Positions 1 to 5,216 of a DNA stretch of 18,816 nt are shown here, piece by piece; position 1 is the first letter of the stretch; the number at the start of each line of letters is the position of its first letter. The stretch covers positions 1 to 18,816 of the forward strand of contig OMXX01000073.1 in the NCBI GenBank assembly GCA_900315105.1, given 5' to 3'. Under the pieces are notes generated by a model. That model was given only the letters and a program-made list of their open reading frames with translations, ran no database searches and had not been told where the DNA came from. The position numbers and the translations under genes are program-made. The DNA comes from an uncultured Prevotellaceae bacterium (GTDB lineage: Bacteria > Bacteroidota > Bacteroidia > Bacteroidales > Bacteroidaceae).

Positions 1-44
1 ATCGAGATGCGGTCTTCTTTCTTGTAAAAGGTTCGTTGTTTCAT
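1..44 (-). CDS. Partial gene, N-terminal 14 residues only; possibly RNase P protein
   Basis: A minus-strand reading frame opens with ATG at 44-42 and runs off the left edge after MKQRTFYKKEDRIS. The pattern F-x-K-x-(E/D)-R-(L/I) close to the N-terminus resembles the start of the RNase P protein component (RnpA), the protein subunit that assists 5' tRNA maturation. Fourteen residues are too few for a firm name. The frame lies in the same direction as lpxH but is separated from it by a terminator and about 215 bases of repeats, so it is probably its own transcription unit. The 37-bp tandem duplication sits directly upstream of its start. That a gene starts here is an inference from the open frame; the RnpA identity is a weak guess. 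Confidence 0.35.
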   Translation of the reverse strand, partial: MKQRTFYKKEDRIS

Positions 45-56
45 TTTTTATACTTT

Positions 57-85
57 AATTGGTTTGAGAAAAGTGTAAACCAATT
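57..85. repeat. Inverted repeat, 9-bp arms
   Basis: AATTGGTTT (57-65) and AAACCAATT (77-85) are perfect complements separated by 11 bases. The right arm is repeated at 114-122 because of the 37-bp duplication, so the left arm could pair with either. The position, just upstream of the minus-strand start at 44, fits an operator or a 5' leader structure. No U-tract makes it look like a terminator. Confidence 0.55.
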
Positions 86-136
86 TCAGTATAAGACAGT
101 TTGAGAAAAGTGTAAACCAATTTCAGTATAAGACAG
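62..136. repeat. 37-bp unit in exact tandem duplication
   Basis: Bases 63-99 and 100-136 are identical 37-bp units lying head to tail with no spacer; identity extends one base to the left (62 equals 99). The unit begins TTTGAGAAAAGTG and ends GTATAAGACAG. It occupies the region upstream of the partial gene at 1-44. Absence of spacers rules out a CRISPR reading. It could be a replication-slippage duplication, a small VNTR, or a duplicated regulatory site. Confidence 0.85.
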
Positions 137-155
137 GTGGAAGACATGGCCCATC

Positions 156-184
156 GGTAACAAGTAACAGGTAACAATAAGGAA
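156..184 (+). repeat. Dispersed 29-bp repeat, copy 1
   Basis: These 29 bases, beginning GGTAACAAGTAACAG and ending CAATAAGGAA, are identical to 5186-5214. Internally the repeat is built from three GTAACA-like blocks. This copy lies between the lpxH terminator and the 37-bp duplication, downstream of lpxH. Perfect identity of two copies about 5 kb apart, in unrelated contexts, suggests a multi-copy intergenic element in this genome. Confidence 0.85.
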
Positions 185-193
185 AATAGTATG

Positions 194-229
194 AAAAATC
201 CGATGCTCTTGCTTTGCAGGAACATCGGA
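194..229 (-). terminator. Rho-independent terminator of the lpxH operon
   Basis: Read on the minus strand, TCCGATG (7 bp) pairs with CATCGGA across 199-229. After one mismatch a second stem follows (TCTTGC with GCAGGA, one G-U pair) with a three-base loop. Directly after the hairpin the minus strand reads TTTTT (complement of 194-198). It lies about 30 bases past the lpxH stop codon, where the operon should end. Confidence 0.8.
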
Positions 230-259
230 GTTATGTGTGTCAGAGGTCGGACTTTCTTC

Positions 260-1027
260 TTAAGGCTTGCTCTCCCCTTCGATATAGTTCTCCATGCACA
301 TCATCTCACCATCGAATACGGCATAGGTGAACTGCCATATCCAGTCGCCGAGAATCATAAGTCGGCATGAGCGCGTGAGCATGAGGTCAAGCTCAATGTG
401 GCGGTGGCCGAAGAGGAAGTAATCAACGTCAGGATGCGATTTCAGATAGTCCTTGGCAAAGAGAACGAGATGCTCCTTGTCCTCACCCATGTAAGGCGGT
501 TCCTTGCCGTCCTTGCGCTTCAGGCGTGAAGACTTTGCCCAGTTGAGACCGAACTTCATTCCCCATGTGGTTGGAAGCACGTTGCGGAAAAGCCATTGGC
601 AAGTCTTGCTCGTGAATATCTTCTTTATGAACTTGAATTTCTTGTCAGGGTCGCCAAGGCCGTCGCCGTGGGCAAGATAGAACGTCTTGCCGTTGATTTC
701 GAGCGTCTCAGGCTTGTGGTGCACGATAACTCCGCATTCCTTCTCAAGATAGCCGTATTCCCAGATGTCATGGTTTCCGGTGAAGTAATGCACCTCTACA
801 CCGGCATCAGTCAGCTCAGAGAGCTTTCCGAGAAAGCGCGTGTAGCCCTTTGGCACGACGTATTTGTATTCATGCCAGAAGTCGAACATGTCGCCCAACA
901 GATACACCGCGGAGGCCTTCGCCTTAATCTCATCGAGAAAGCGCACGAGACGGCGTTCCTGAGTGCGTGGATGCTCAGCTGCGAGAGAGCCGAGGTGGGC
1001 GTCGGAGAGAAAGTAGATATACCCCAT
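260..1027 (-). CDS. lpxH: UDP-2,3-diacylglucosamine diphosphatase LpxH
   Basis: LpxH hydrolyses UDP-2,3-diacylglucosamine to lipid X and UMP, the fourth step of lipid A synthesis, at the cytoplasmic face of the inner membrane. The 255-residue protein shows the calcineurin-like metallophosphoesterase motifs in order: D9-x-H11, GDMFDFW (D46), GNHD (N85, H86), AHGDG (H120) and GHRH (H208, H210). These are the expected dinuclear metal ligands. Length is close to the usual 240-260. The ATG at 1027 lies one base after the stop codon of the upstream SufT-like gene, so the two are probably translationally coupled. It is the last gene of the minus-strand block and is followed by a strong hairpin terminator. 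Presence of lpxH indicates a lipid A-bearing outer membrane. The family is clear; the Bacteroidetes orthologue is somewhat divergent from the E. coli enzyme. Confidence 0.9.
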   Translation of the reverse strand: MGYIYFLSDAHLGSLAAEHPRTQERRLVRFLDEIKAKASAVYLLGDMFDFWHEYKYVVPKGYTRFLGKLSELTDAGVEVHYFTGNHDIWEYGYLEKECGVIVHHKPETLEINGKTFYLAHGDGLGDPDKKFKFIKKIFTSKTCQWLFRNVLPTTWGMKFGLNWAKSSRLKRKDGKEPPYMGEDKEHLVLFAKDYLKSHPDVDYFLFGHRHIELDLMLTRSCRLMILGDWIWQFTYAVFDGEMMCMENYIEGESKP

Positions 1028-1028
1028 T

Positions 1029-1349
1029 TTAATCCAGTCCTAATTCTATTCTTGCTTCTTCAGTCATCATTGACTTGTCCCATTCAGGCTCAAAGACCAT
1101 GTTCACGTTGGCGCTTGTCACGCCTTCAACGGCAAGCACCTTTGAGCGCACGTCTTCGAGGATGAAGTCGGCTGCCGGGCATGAAGGAGCTGTGAAGGTC
1201 ATGTCGAGGTCGAGTGCTCCCTCGTCGTTGAGGTCGATTTTGTAGATGAGGCCGAGGTCGTAGATGTTTACTGGAATCTCAGGGTCATAAACCGTCTTGA
1301 GCACCTCAACGATGCGATCTTCTATCTTTATACGTTCTTCTTGTGTCAT
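1029..1349 (-). CDS. MIP18/SufT-family iron-sulfur assembly protein (DUF59)
   Basis: This 106-residue protein belongs to the DUF59 / MIP18 family, whose members (SufT, the PaaD N-terminal domain, eukaryotic CIAO2) help in maturation of Fe-S proteins. Visible signatures are YDPEIPVNIYDLGLIY (residues 21-36), the MTFTAPSCPAAD segment with the conserved Cys57, and a C-terminal EPEWDKSMMTEEAR stretch typical of the stand-alone bacterial form. It is complete and of normal family length. It lies between radC (gap about 74 bases, containing one GC-rich palindromic repeat) and lpxH (gap one base). No suf genes are in view, so the role is inferred from family alone. It might serve a specific Fe-S client instead of general assembly. 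Confidence 0.85.
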   Translation of the reverse strand: MTQEERIKIEDRIVEVLKTVYDPEIPVNIYDLGLIYKIDLNDEGALDLDMTFTAPSCPAADFILEDVRSKVLAVEGVTSANVNMVFEPEWDKSMMTEEARIELGLD

Positions 1350-1377
1350 ATCTGTTGTTTTTTACTAATTACTTTTT

Positions 1378-1423
1378 TTCGCCTTCCGGCTCCCTCCCTA
1401 TGGGGGAGGGCGGGGGGAGAGGC
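1378..1423 (-). repeat. GC-rich palindromic repeat, copy A (46 bp)
   Basis: These 46 bases are the reverse complement of 2105-2150 with one mismatch. The core is a purine/pyrimidine palindrome (CTCCCTCCC-TATG-GGGGAGGG type) able to form a short stem-loop. This copy begins immediately downstream of the radC stop codon, between radC and the SufT-like gene. It resembles REP-type intergenic elements: multi-copy, palindromic and much more GC-rich than its surroundings. Confidence 0.85.
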
Positions 1424-2266
1424 CTAGAGTTTCCCACTCTCGTGATATGAGTAGTAGGCTCCGTCAGTCACGATGATATGGTCGGCGAAATGCAGGCGCA
1501 TGGCATCGCAGGCGGATTTCACCTGTCGGGTGATCTGGTCGTCGTAGCCGCTTGGGTGAATATTGCCGCTCGGATGATTGTGGGCAAGGGCAACGATGGT
1601 GGCGTTGCATAGTACCGCTTCCTTTATTATCACGCGCACGTCAACGGCCGTTTCTGTTATTCCGCCATGTGAGAGGCGCACGGTCTTGATGTGCTTGTAG
1701 TTATTGTTCATCAGCACAATGTAAGCCTCTTCCACGTCGAGGTCGCGCATCTTCGGCAACAGGTGCTGGTAGATGGCGTCAGGCTGGCTGAGGTCGAGGC
1801 GTTCGAGTTTATCCTCATGCTCACGACGTTTGCCCAGTTCGCAGGCAGCGAGTATTGAAATGGCTTTCGCCTCGCCTATGCCGTTGTATTGGGAGAGTTC
1901 TGAAATGCTCTTTCTGCCAAGCGTACCGAGGTTGTTATCGCAATCCTTGAGGATGCGCTTCATAAGGTCAACGGCTGACTCGCTTGTATTGCCCGAGCCT
2001 ATGAGGATGGCGATAAGCTCAGCATCTGACAGGTTCTCTGCTCCTATGCGTGCAAGCTTCTCGCGAGGACGGTCGTCTTCAGCCCATGAGGTGATAGGGA
2101 AGCTGCCTCTCCCCCCGCCCTCCCCCGTAGGGAGGGAGCCGGAAGGCGAAAGGCTTTCCGTATTATGAGCTTCGTTTTGCTCTTTGTTCTCTATATTCCC
2201 AGCCTTGGAGGTTTCATTTTTGAAATCCTCAGGCTCATAGAATTCTTTTACTCTCCACATAGGCAA
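1424..2266 (-). CDS. radC: RadC-family JAB/MPN protein with a repeat-derived N-terminal insert
   Basis: RadC proteins are widespread and historically linked to DNA repair, though the biochemical role is unsettled. The core is complete: the start region WAEDDRPREKL (61-71), a helix-hairpin-helix region around 120-147, and the JAMM metal site with H229-N-H231-P-S-G followed by PSGYD (D242). At 280 residues it is about 50 longer than usual. The excess is at the N-terminus: residues 39-54 (LSPSGSLPTGEGGGRG) are the in-frame translation of a GC-rich palindromic repeat, and residues 1-38 have no RadC similarity that I recognise. I see no usable start codon between the repeat and the core, so the start at 2266 (or the second ATG at 2260) must include the insert. 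The gene appears intact; the tail is probably a flexible linker. Confidence 0.88.
   Translation of the reverse strand: MPMWRVKEFYEPEDFKNETSKAGNIENKEQNEAHNTESLSPSGSLPTGEGGGRGSFPITSWAEDDRPREKLARIGAENLSDAELIAILIGSGNTSESAVDLMKRILKDCDNNLGTLGRKSISELSQYNGIGEAKAISILAACELGKRREHEDKLERLDLSQPDAIYQHLLPKMRDLDVEEAYIVLMNNNYKHIKTVRLSHGGITETAVDVRVIIKEAVLCNATIVALAHNHPSGNIHPSGYDDQITRQVKSACDAMRLHFADHIIVTDGAYYSYHESGKL
2105..2150 (+). repeat. GC-rich palindromic repeat, copy B (46 bp), inside radC
   Basis: This copy lies in inverted orientation to copy A (1378-1423) with 45 of 46 positions matching, and is wholly inside the radC reading frame, where it is translated as residues 39-54. Its centre is CCCTCCCCC-GTAG-GGAGGG. 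A 46-base element is not a multiple of three, so neighbouring sequence must have kept the downstream frame open. Confidence 0.88.
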
Positions 2267-2290
2267 TTAGATTATAATTTGAAATACTAT

Positions 2291-2331
2291 CTACTCCCCG
2301 CCCTTTATGGGAGGGGCTGGGGGTGGGTCTT
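2291..2331 (-). repeat. GC-rich palindromic repeat, diverged copy C
   Basis: A related but diverged member: read on the minus strand it has ACCCACCCCCAGCCCC, then TCCC-ATAA-AGGGCGGGGAG, the same layout as copies A and B (C-rich block, short palindrome, GGGAGG-type arm). It lies in the roughly 60-base gap between the glycosyltransferase and radC, and its edge runs into the glycosyltransferase stop codon at 2330-2332. Confidence 0.65.
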
Positions 2332-3367
2332 ACTTATAGAATGTCTTCTCGAATGCCAGGAACTCGTCCTGCTTTCTTACGCATCTCTTCCACCATGCCT
2401 CAAGGAATCCGAAGCCGTAGCCCATGAGCTGAACGAAGGCGGCTGCTATGCTGATGAAGCCGATGCGTGGCGACTTGTTGCGTATGGTTGAATCGATGAA
2501 GATGAGCAGCGAGTAGAGCAATATAGGCAGCCAGGGAGCTGCGCATAGCCAGTACCACTTGTGAGGGTCGTCATAGTGCATAAGCAGACGGCCGGTCATG
2601 GATATGAGAATTAGCGCGATGACTCCTACGGTGAAGACCATCGGAAGCATGTGTACCAGTTTCATAGTGCCTGGGTGGCGCTTCTCGAGGTTTATGCGCG
2701 CTATACCACTATTATATACCTGTCGGAAGAATTTCCTAAGGTCGGTGCGGCGCTTGTGCCATACCCATGCTGATGGGAACAGACGGCATTTGTGACCAGC
2801 CTCCACGATGCGGTAGGAGAAATCGATGTCTTCACCGAAGCGCATCTTCGAGAATCCACCTAGCTGCTGGTAAACCTCACGCTTTATGCCCATGTTGTAT
2901 GAGCGTGGGTAGAACTTGTCGAGCTTCGCCTTTCCTCCGCGTATTCCACCTGTTGTGAAGAACGAGGTCATGGAGTAGGAGATAGCCTTCTGCACAGGAG
3001 TGAATGAAGGGTGGGAGGCATCAGCTCCGCCGAAAGCCTCGCAAGGGTTCTCGCTAAGCTCTTTGTCGAGGGCCTTGAGGTAGCCGTCGGGCAGGACCAC
3101 ATCGCTGTCAAGGATTATGAGGTAGTCGCCTTTGGCACGCTCTGCGCCATAGTTTCGGCTTTGTCCCGGACCTGAGTTCTCCTTTCGGAAATAGCTGAGA
3201 GGGAGGCTGTTGCCGTATTTCTCGCATACCTCCTTGCAAGGAATGGAAGAGCCATCCTCGACGATGATGACCTCAAAGTCGGAATAAGCCTGACGGGTGA
3301 GACTGTCAAGCAGTTCGTCAACCTCGTCAGGCCTATTATATACTGGTACTATAATACTATATTTCAT
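2330..3367 (-). CDS. Membrane-anchored family 2 glycosyltransferase
   Basis: A GT-A fold inverting glycosyltransferase that should transfer a sugar from a nucleotide-sugar donor; acceptor unknown. The N-terminal domain shows YSIIVPVYNRPDEV (3-16), VEDGS (D38), the metal-binding D87-S-D89 motif, and the catalytic-base region GED (E179, D180) followed by WHKRRT (203-208), the equivalent of the QxxRW area. Three hydrophobic segments follow (about 237-260, 271-293, 302-325), so the catalytic domain probably sits on the cytoplasmic face of the inner membrane. It is complete at 345 residues. It lies 39 bases downstream of efp in the same direction and may be co-transcribed. Likely pathways are surface polysaccharide, glycolipid or protein glycosylation; no other glycan genes are nearby to decide. 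Confidence 0.87.
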   Translation of the reverse strand: MKYSIIVPVYNRPDEVDELLDSLTRQAYSDFEVIIVEDGSSIPCKEVCEKYGNSLPLSYFRKENSGPGQSRNYGAERAKGDYLIILDSDVVLPDGYLKALDKELSENPCEAFGGADASHPSFTPVQKAISYSMTSFFTTGGIRGGKAKLDKFYPRSYNMGIKREVYQQLGGFSKMRFGEDIDFSYRIVEAGHKCRLFPSAWVWHKRRTDLRKFFRQVYNSGIARINLEKRHPGTMKLVHMLPMVFTVGVIALILISMTGRLLMHYDDPHKWYWLCAAPWLPILLYSLLIFIDSTIRNKSPRIGFISIAAAFVQLMGYGFGFLEAWWKRCVRKQDEFLAFEKTFYK

Positions 3368-3406
3368 ATATCCATTTTAGGATAACCTAAATATAGGGAA
3401 GGGAGA

Positions 3407-3973
3407 TTACTCCTTCATGCGCTGAATGTAGCTACCGTCACGTGTATCTACCTGTACGAGGTCGCCCTCGTTGATGAAGAGAGGTACACGGATCTCAGCA
3501 CCTGTCTCAAGAGTTGCTGGCTTGAGAGTGTTTGTAGCTGTATCGCCCTTTATGCCTGGCTCAGAGTGAGTAACGCGAAGAACAGTCTTAACTGGCATTT
3601 CAGCGTAGAGAACGGTGTCTGTGTCAGCGTCGCTTACAACCTCAACGATGTCGCTCTCCTTCATATACTCAACGCCTGTTACGAGTTCAGAAGAGATAGG
3701 AGTCTGGTCGTATGTCTCCTGATTCATGAAGATATAGTCCTCACCCTCCTTGTAGAGGTACTGATATGGGCGACGTGTAATCTGAACTTCCTCAAGCTTC
3801 TCACCGATGTTGAAGCGGCGCTCAAGTACGCGACCGTCGGTTACGTTCTTCAGCTTGATGATCATGATTGTGTTACCCTTACCTGGCTTGCGGTGCTGGA
3901 AATCGATGCACACCCAGATGCCACCGTCCATACGAACTGCTACACCCTTCTTAATGTCCTGTGAATTAATCAT
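3407..3973 (-). CDS. efp: Translation elongation factor P
   Basis: EF-P binds stalled ribosomes between the P and E sites and promotes peptide bond formation at polyproline stretches. The 188-residue length is standard. Domain I contains the loop HRKPGKGN with Lys32 at the tip, the position that is lysylated, rhamnosylated (as Arg) or otherwise modified in different bacteria. Here it is a lysine in a PGKG context, as in E. coli-type EF-P. No modification enzyme (epmA, epmB, earP) is in this window. Two OB-like domains follow, ending in VPLFINEGDLVQVDTRDGSYIQRMKE, the conserved C-terminus. It is the first gene of the minus-strand block and diverges from rpmH across a 250-base spacer that holds promoters for both directions. 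Confidence 0.96.
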   Translation of the reverse strand: MINSQDIKKGVAVRMDGGIWVCIDFQHRKPGKGNTIMIIKLKNVTDGRVLERRFNIGEKLEEVQITRRPYQYLYKEGEDYIFMNQETYDQTPISSELVTGVEYMKESDIVEVVSDADTDTVLYAEMPVKTVLRVTHSEPGIKGDTATNTLKPATLETGAEIRVPLFINEGDLVQVDTRDGSYIQRMKE

Positions 3974-4019
3974 TGTTTTTTTATTGTTGTTATGAATTGT
4001 ATTTTCTGATTTGTGAGTG

Positions 4020-4027
4020 CAAAGTTA
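4020..4027 (-). promoter_or_regulatory. Probable -7 element of the efp promoter
   Basis: On the minus strand these bases read TAACTTTG, a perfect match to the Bacteroidetes -7 consensus TAnnTTTG, 47 bases upstream of the efp ATG. I could not find a convincing TTTG -33 element at the expected 19-20 base distance, so the call rests on the -7 box and its position. Confidence 0.5.
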
Positions 4028-4120
4028 CTATATTTTCGCCAAAAAACGCCCACTTTTTACAAAAAAACTACTCGAAATAAAGAAAAATACGTTTTTTTGA
4101 TGCTAAAATGGCTAAATTTC

Positions 4121-4151
4121 TTTGTTAATTCAAAAAATATGAGTACTTTTG
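4121..4151 (+). promoter_or_regulatory. Promoter of rpmH (Bacteroidetes type)
   Basis: TTTG at 4121-4124 and TACTTTTG at 4144-4151 match the -33 and -7 elements of the Bacteroidetes primary sigma factor, with a 19-base spacer. Transcription would begin near 4158, leaving a leader of about 65 bases before rpmH. The surrounding sequence is very A+T rich. Confidence 0.75.
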
Positions 4152-4223
4152 CACCCTGAATTGCGCAAAAGTGCTTTTAAGTTTAGGTAAGAAACAAAAA
4201 ATAACAAATAAAATAGAATAACA

Positions 4224-4379
4224 ATGAAAAGAACATTCCAGCCACACAACCGCCGTCGCGTGAACAAGCATGGTTTCCGTGCTCGCATGGCAACTAAGAA
4301 TGGTCGTCGCGTACTCGCATCTCGTCGCGCACACGGTCGTAAGAAGCTTACTGTTAGCTCTGAGCACCACGGTAAGTAA
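4224..4379 (+). CDS. rpmH: 50S ribosomal protein L34
   Basis: L34 is a small, very basic protein of the large ribosomal subunit. The 51-residue frame starts [20 protein letters not shown] and continues with the family's [20 protein letters not shown] segment, ending [12 protein letters not shown]. Family length is 44-54 residues, so it is complete. It begins at the ATG at 4224 and ends with TAA at 4377-4379. It has its own promoter and a hairpin terminator about 25 bases after the stop, so it is probably monocistronic. Its pairing with divergent efp replaces the rpmH-rnpA arrangement common in Proteobacteria; whether the truncated gene at the left edge is rnpA remains open. Confidence 0.97.
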   Translation: MKRTFQPHNRRRVNKHGFRARMATKNGRRVLASRRAHGRKKLTVSSEHHGK

Positions 4380-4400
4380 TTATGGCTCTTGAGTCATAAA

Positions 4401-4436
4401 AAGGCAGTCTTTCAGATATGGAAGACTGCTTTTTTG
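4401..4436 (+). terminator. Rho-independent terminator of rpmH
   Basis: GCAGTCTT (4404-4411) pairs with AAGACTGC (4422-4429); inner pairs (one G-U, C-G, A-T) extend the stem to a GATA loop at 4415-4418. A run of six T follows at 4430-4435. It stands 25 bases after the rpmH stop and before the next promoter. Confidence 0.88.
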
Positions 4437-4465
4437 TTATATAAATAAAAAAGTACGCGAGAAAT

Positions 4466-4496
4466 TTTGTAATTTGGGCGGTTTGTCTTAACTTTG
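4466..4496 (+). promoter_or_regulatory. Promoter of the PASTA-rluD-ddl operon
   Basis: TTTG at 4466-4469 and TAACTTTG at 4489-4496 are separated by 19 bases, the same spacing as at rpmH. Transcription would begin near 4503, giving a very short leader of about 15 bases before the ATG at 4519. This promoter could serve all five genes up to 9198, as I see no terminator inside that stretch. Confidence 0.78.
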
Positions 4497-4518
4497 TACC
4501 AAAATATGCACATAGACA

Positions 4519-5178
4519 ATGAATGGAAAAGAATTCTTGGGTAAGTTCAAAAGCAGTTTCCTGTGGGCGAATCTTCTTGCGATGGCCCTGGTCGTAGTTC
4601 TTTGTGTGATGGGTGTAAAGTACGGACTTGATACTTATACTCATCATGGAGAGGCGATATCCGTACCGGATGTGCGTCGTCGCACGTTTGACGATGCTGA
4701 GCGTATTCTCAACAGTCTCGGCTTTAATGTTGTGGTTGTCGATACAGGCTATGTGAAGACATTGCCTGCTGATGCCGTACTTGAACTTTCTCCAGAGGTT
4801 GGTCAGAAGGTTAAGACTGGCCGTACAATCTATCTTACCATAAACGCTGCCGATACTCCTGTACTTACTATGCCTGATGTGATAGACAACTGTTCTTATC
4901 GTGAGGCACAGGCAAAGCTTACGGCTATGGGCTTCCTTGTCGGTGATCCGAAATATATTACCGGTGAGAAGGACTGGGTGTATGGCGTTGAGTGCAATGG
5001 AAAGAGTTTGGCGGCAGGTGACAGGGTTTCTATTGAAGACAAAATTGTGCTTCAGATAGGTAGCGGACAGCGTGATGCCAACGATTCCGTTGTTGTTACC
5101 GATGCGGTGTATGTCAATATGCCTGAGCGCGGAGATGTCAATGGTGGTGAGGTTGACAACTTCGTGGTTGTTGAGTAG
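4519..5178 (+). CDS. PASTA-domain membrane protein
   Basis: A 219-residue protein with a short cytoplasmic N-terminus, one transmembrane helix (about 15-36, LLAMALVVVLCVMGV) and a periplasmic part made of two PASTA domains (about 44-110 and 111-180), followed by an acidic, valine-rich tail. PASTA domains are beta-alpha-beta modules that bind peptidoglycan stem peptides or act as spacers in penicillin-binding proteins and Ser/Thr kinases. Here there is no kinase or transpeptidase domain, so it is a stand-alone form. The gene is followed by rluD, ddl and an acyltransferase; the neighbourhood of ddl supports a cell-envelope role. The exact function is not known to me. A strong promoter lies just upstream. 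Confidence 0.85.
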   Translation: MNGKEFLGKFKSSFLWANLLAMALVVVLCVMGVKYGLDTYTHHGEAISVPDVRRRTFDDAERILNSLGFNVVVVDTGYVKTLPADAVLELSPEVGQKVKTGRTIYLTINAADTPVLTMPDVIDNCSYREAQAKLTAMGFLVGDPKYITGEKDWVYGVECNGKSLAAGDRVSIEDKIVLQIGSGQRDANDSVVVTDAVYVNMPERGDVNGGEVDNFVVVE

Positions 5179-5185
5179 CACAAGT

Positions 5186-5214
5186 GGTAACAAGTAACAG
5201 GTAACAATAAGGAA
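5186..5214 (+). repeat. Dispersed 29-bp repeat, copy 2, forming the rluD leader
   Basis: Identical over 29 bases to 156-184. This copy fills the gap between the PASTA gene and rluD, ending two or three bases before the rluD TTG codon at 5217. The TAA at 5208-5210 inside the repeat is the in-frame stop that limits how far upstream rluD can start. The AAGGA at 5209-5213 inside it may act as the ribosome binding site. Confidence 0.85.
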
Positions 5215-5216
5215 TT

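Noticed and set aside
62..136. CRISPR array
   Set aside because: Two 37-bp units abut with no spacer, no third unit is present, and there are no cas genes in the window.
191..340. Small plus-strand frame starting at the ATG at 191
   Set aside because: It runs through the lpxH terminator and then antisense into lpxH; no promoter or family likeness.
596..1165. Plus-strand 189-residue open frame
   Set aside because: It is antisense to lpxH and the SufT-like gene, both of which have clear catalytic or family motifs; the translation has no recognisable domain.
1378..2150. Insertion sequence bounded by the 46-bp inverted copies A and B
   Set aside because: The only gene between them is radC itself, which is intact; there is no transposase, and copy B lies inside the gene, not at an element border.
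3376..3391. Palindrome TTTAGG-ATAA-CCTAAA between efp and the glycosyltransferase as a terminator
   Set aside because: Six weak pairs with no U-tract on the minus strand; insufficient to end the efp transcript.
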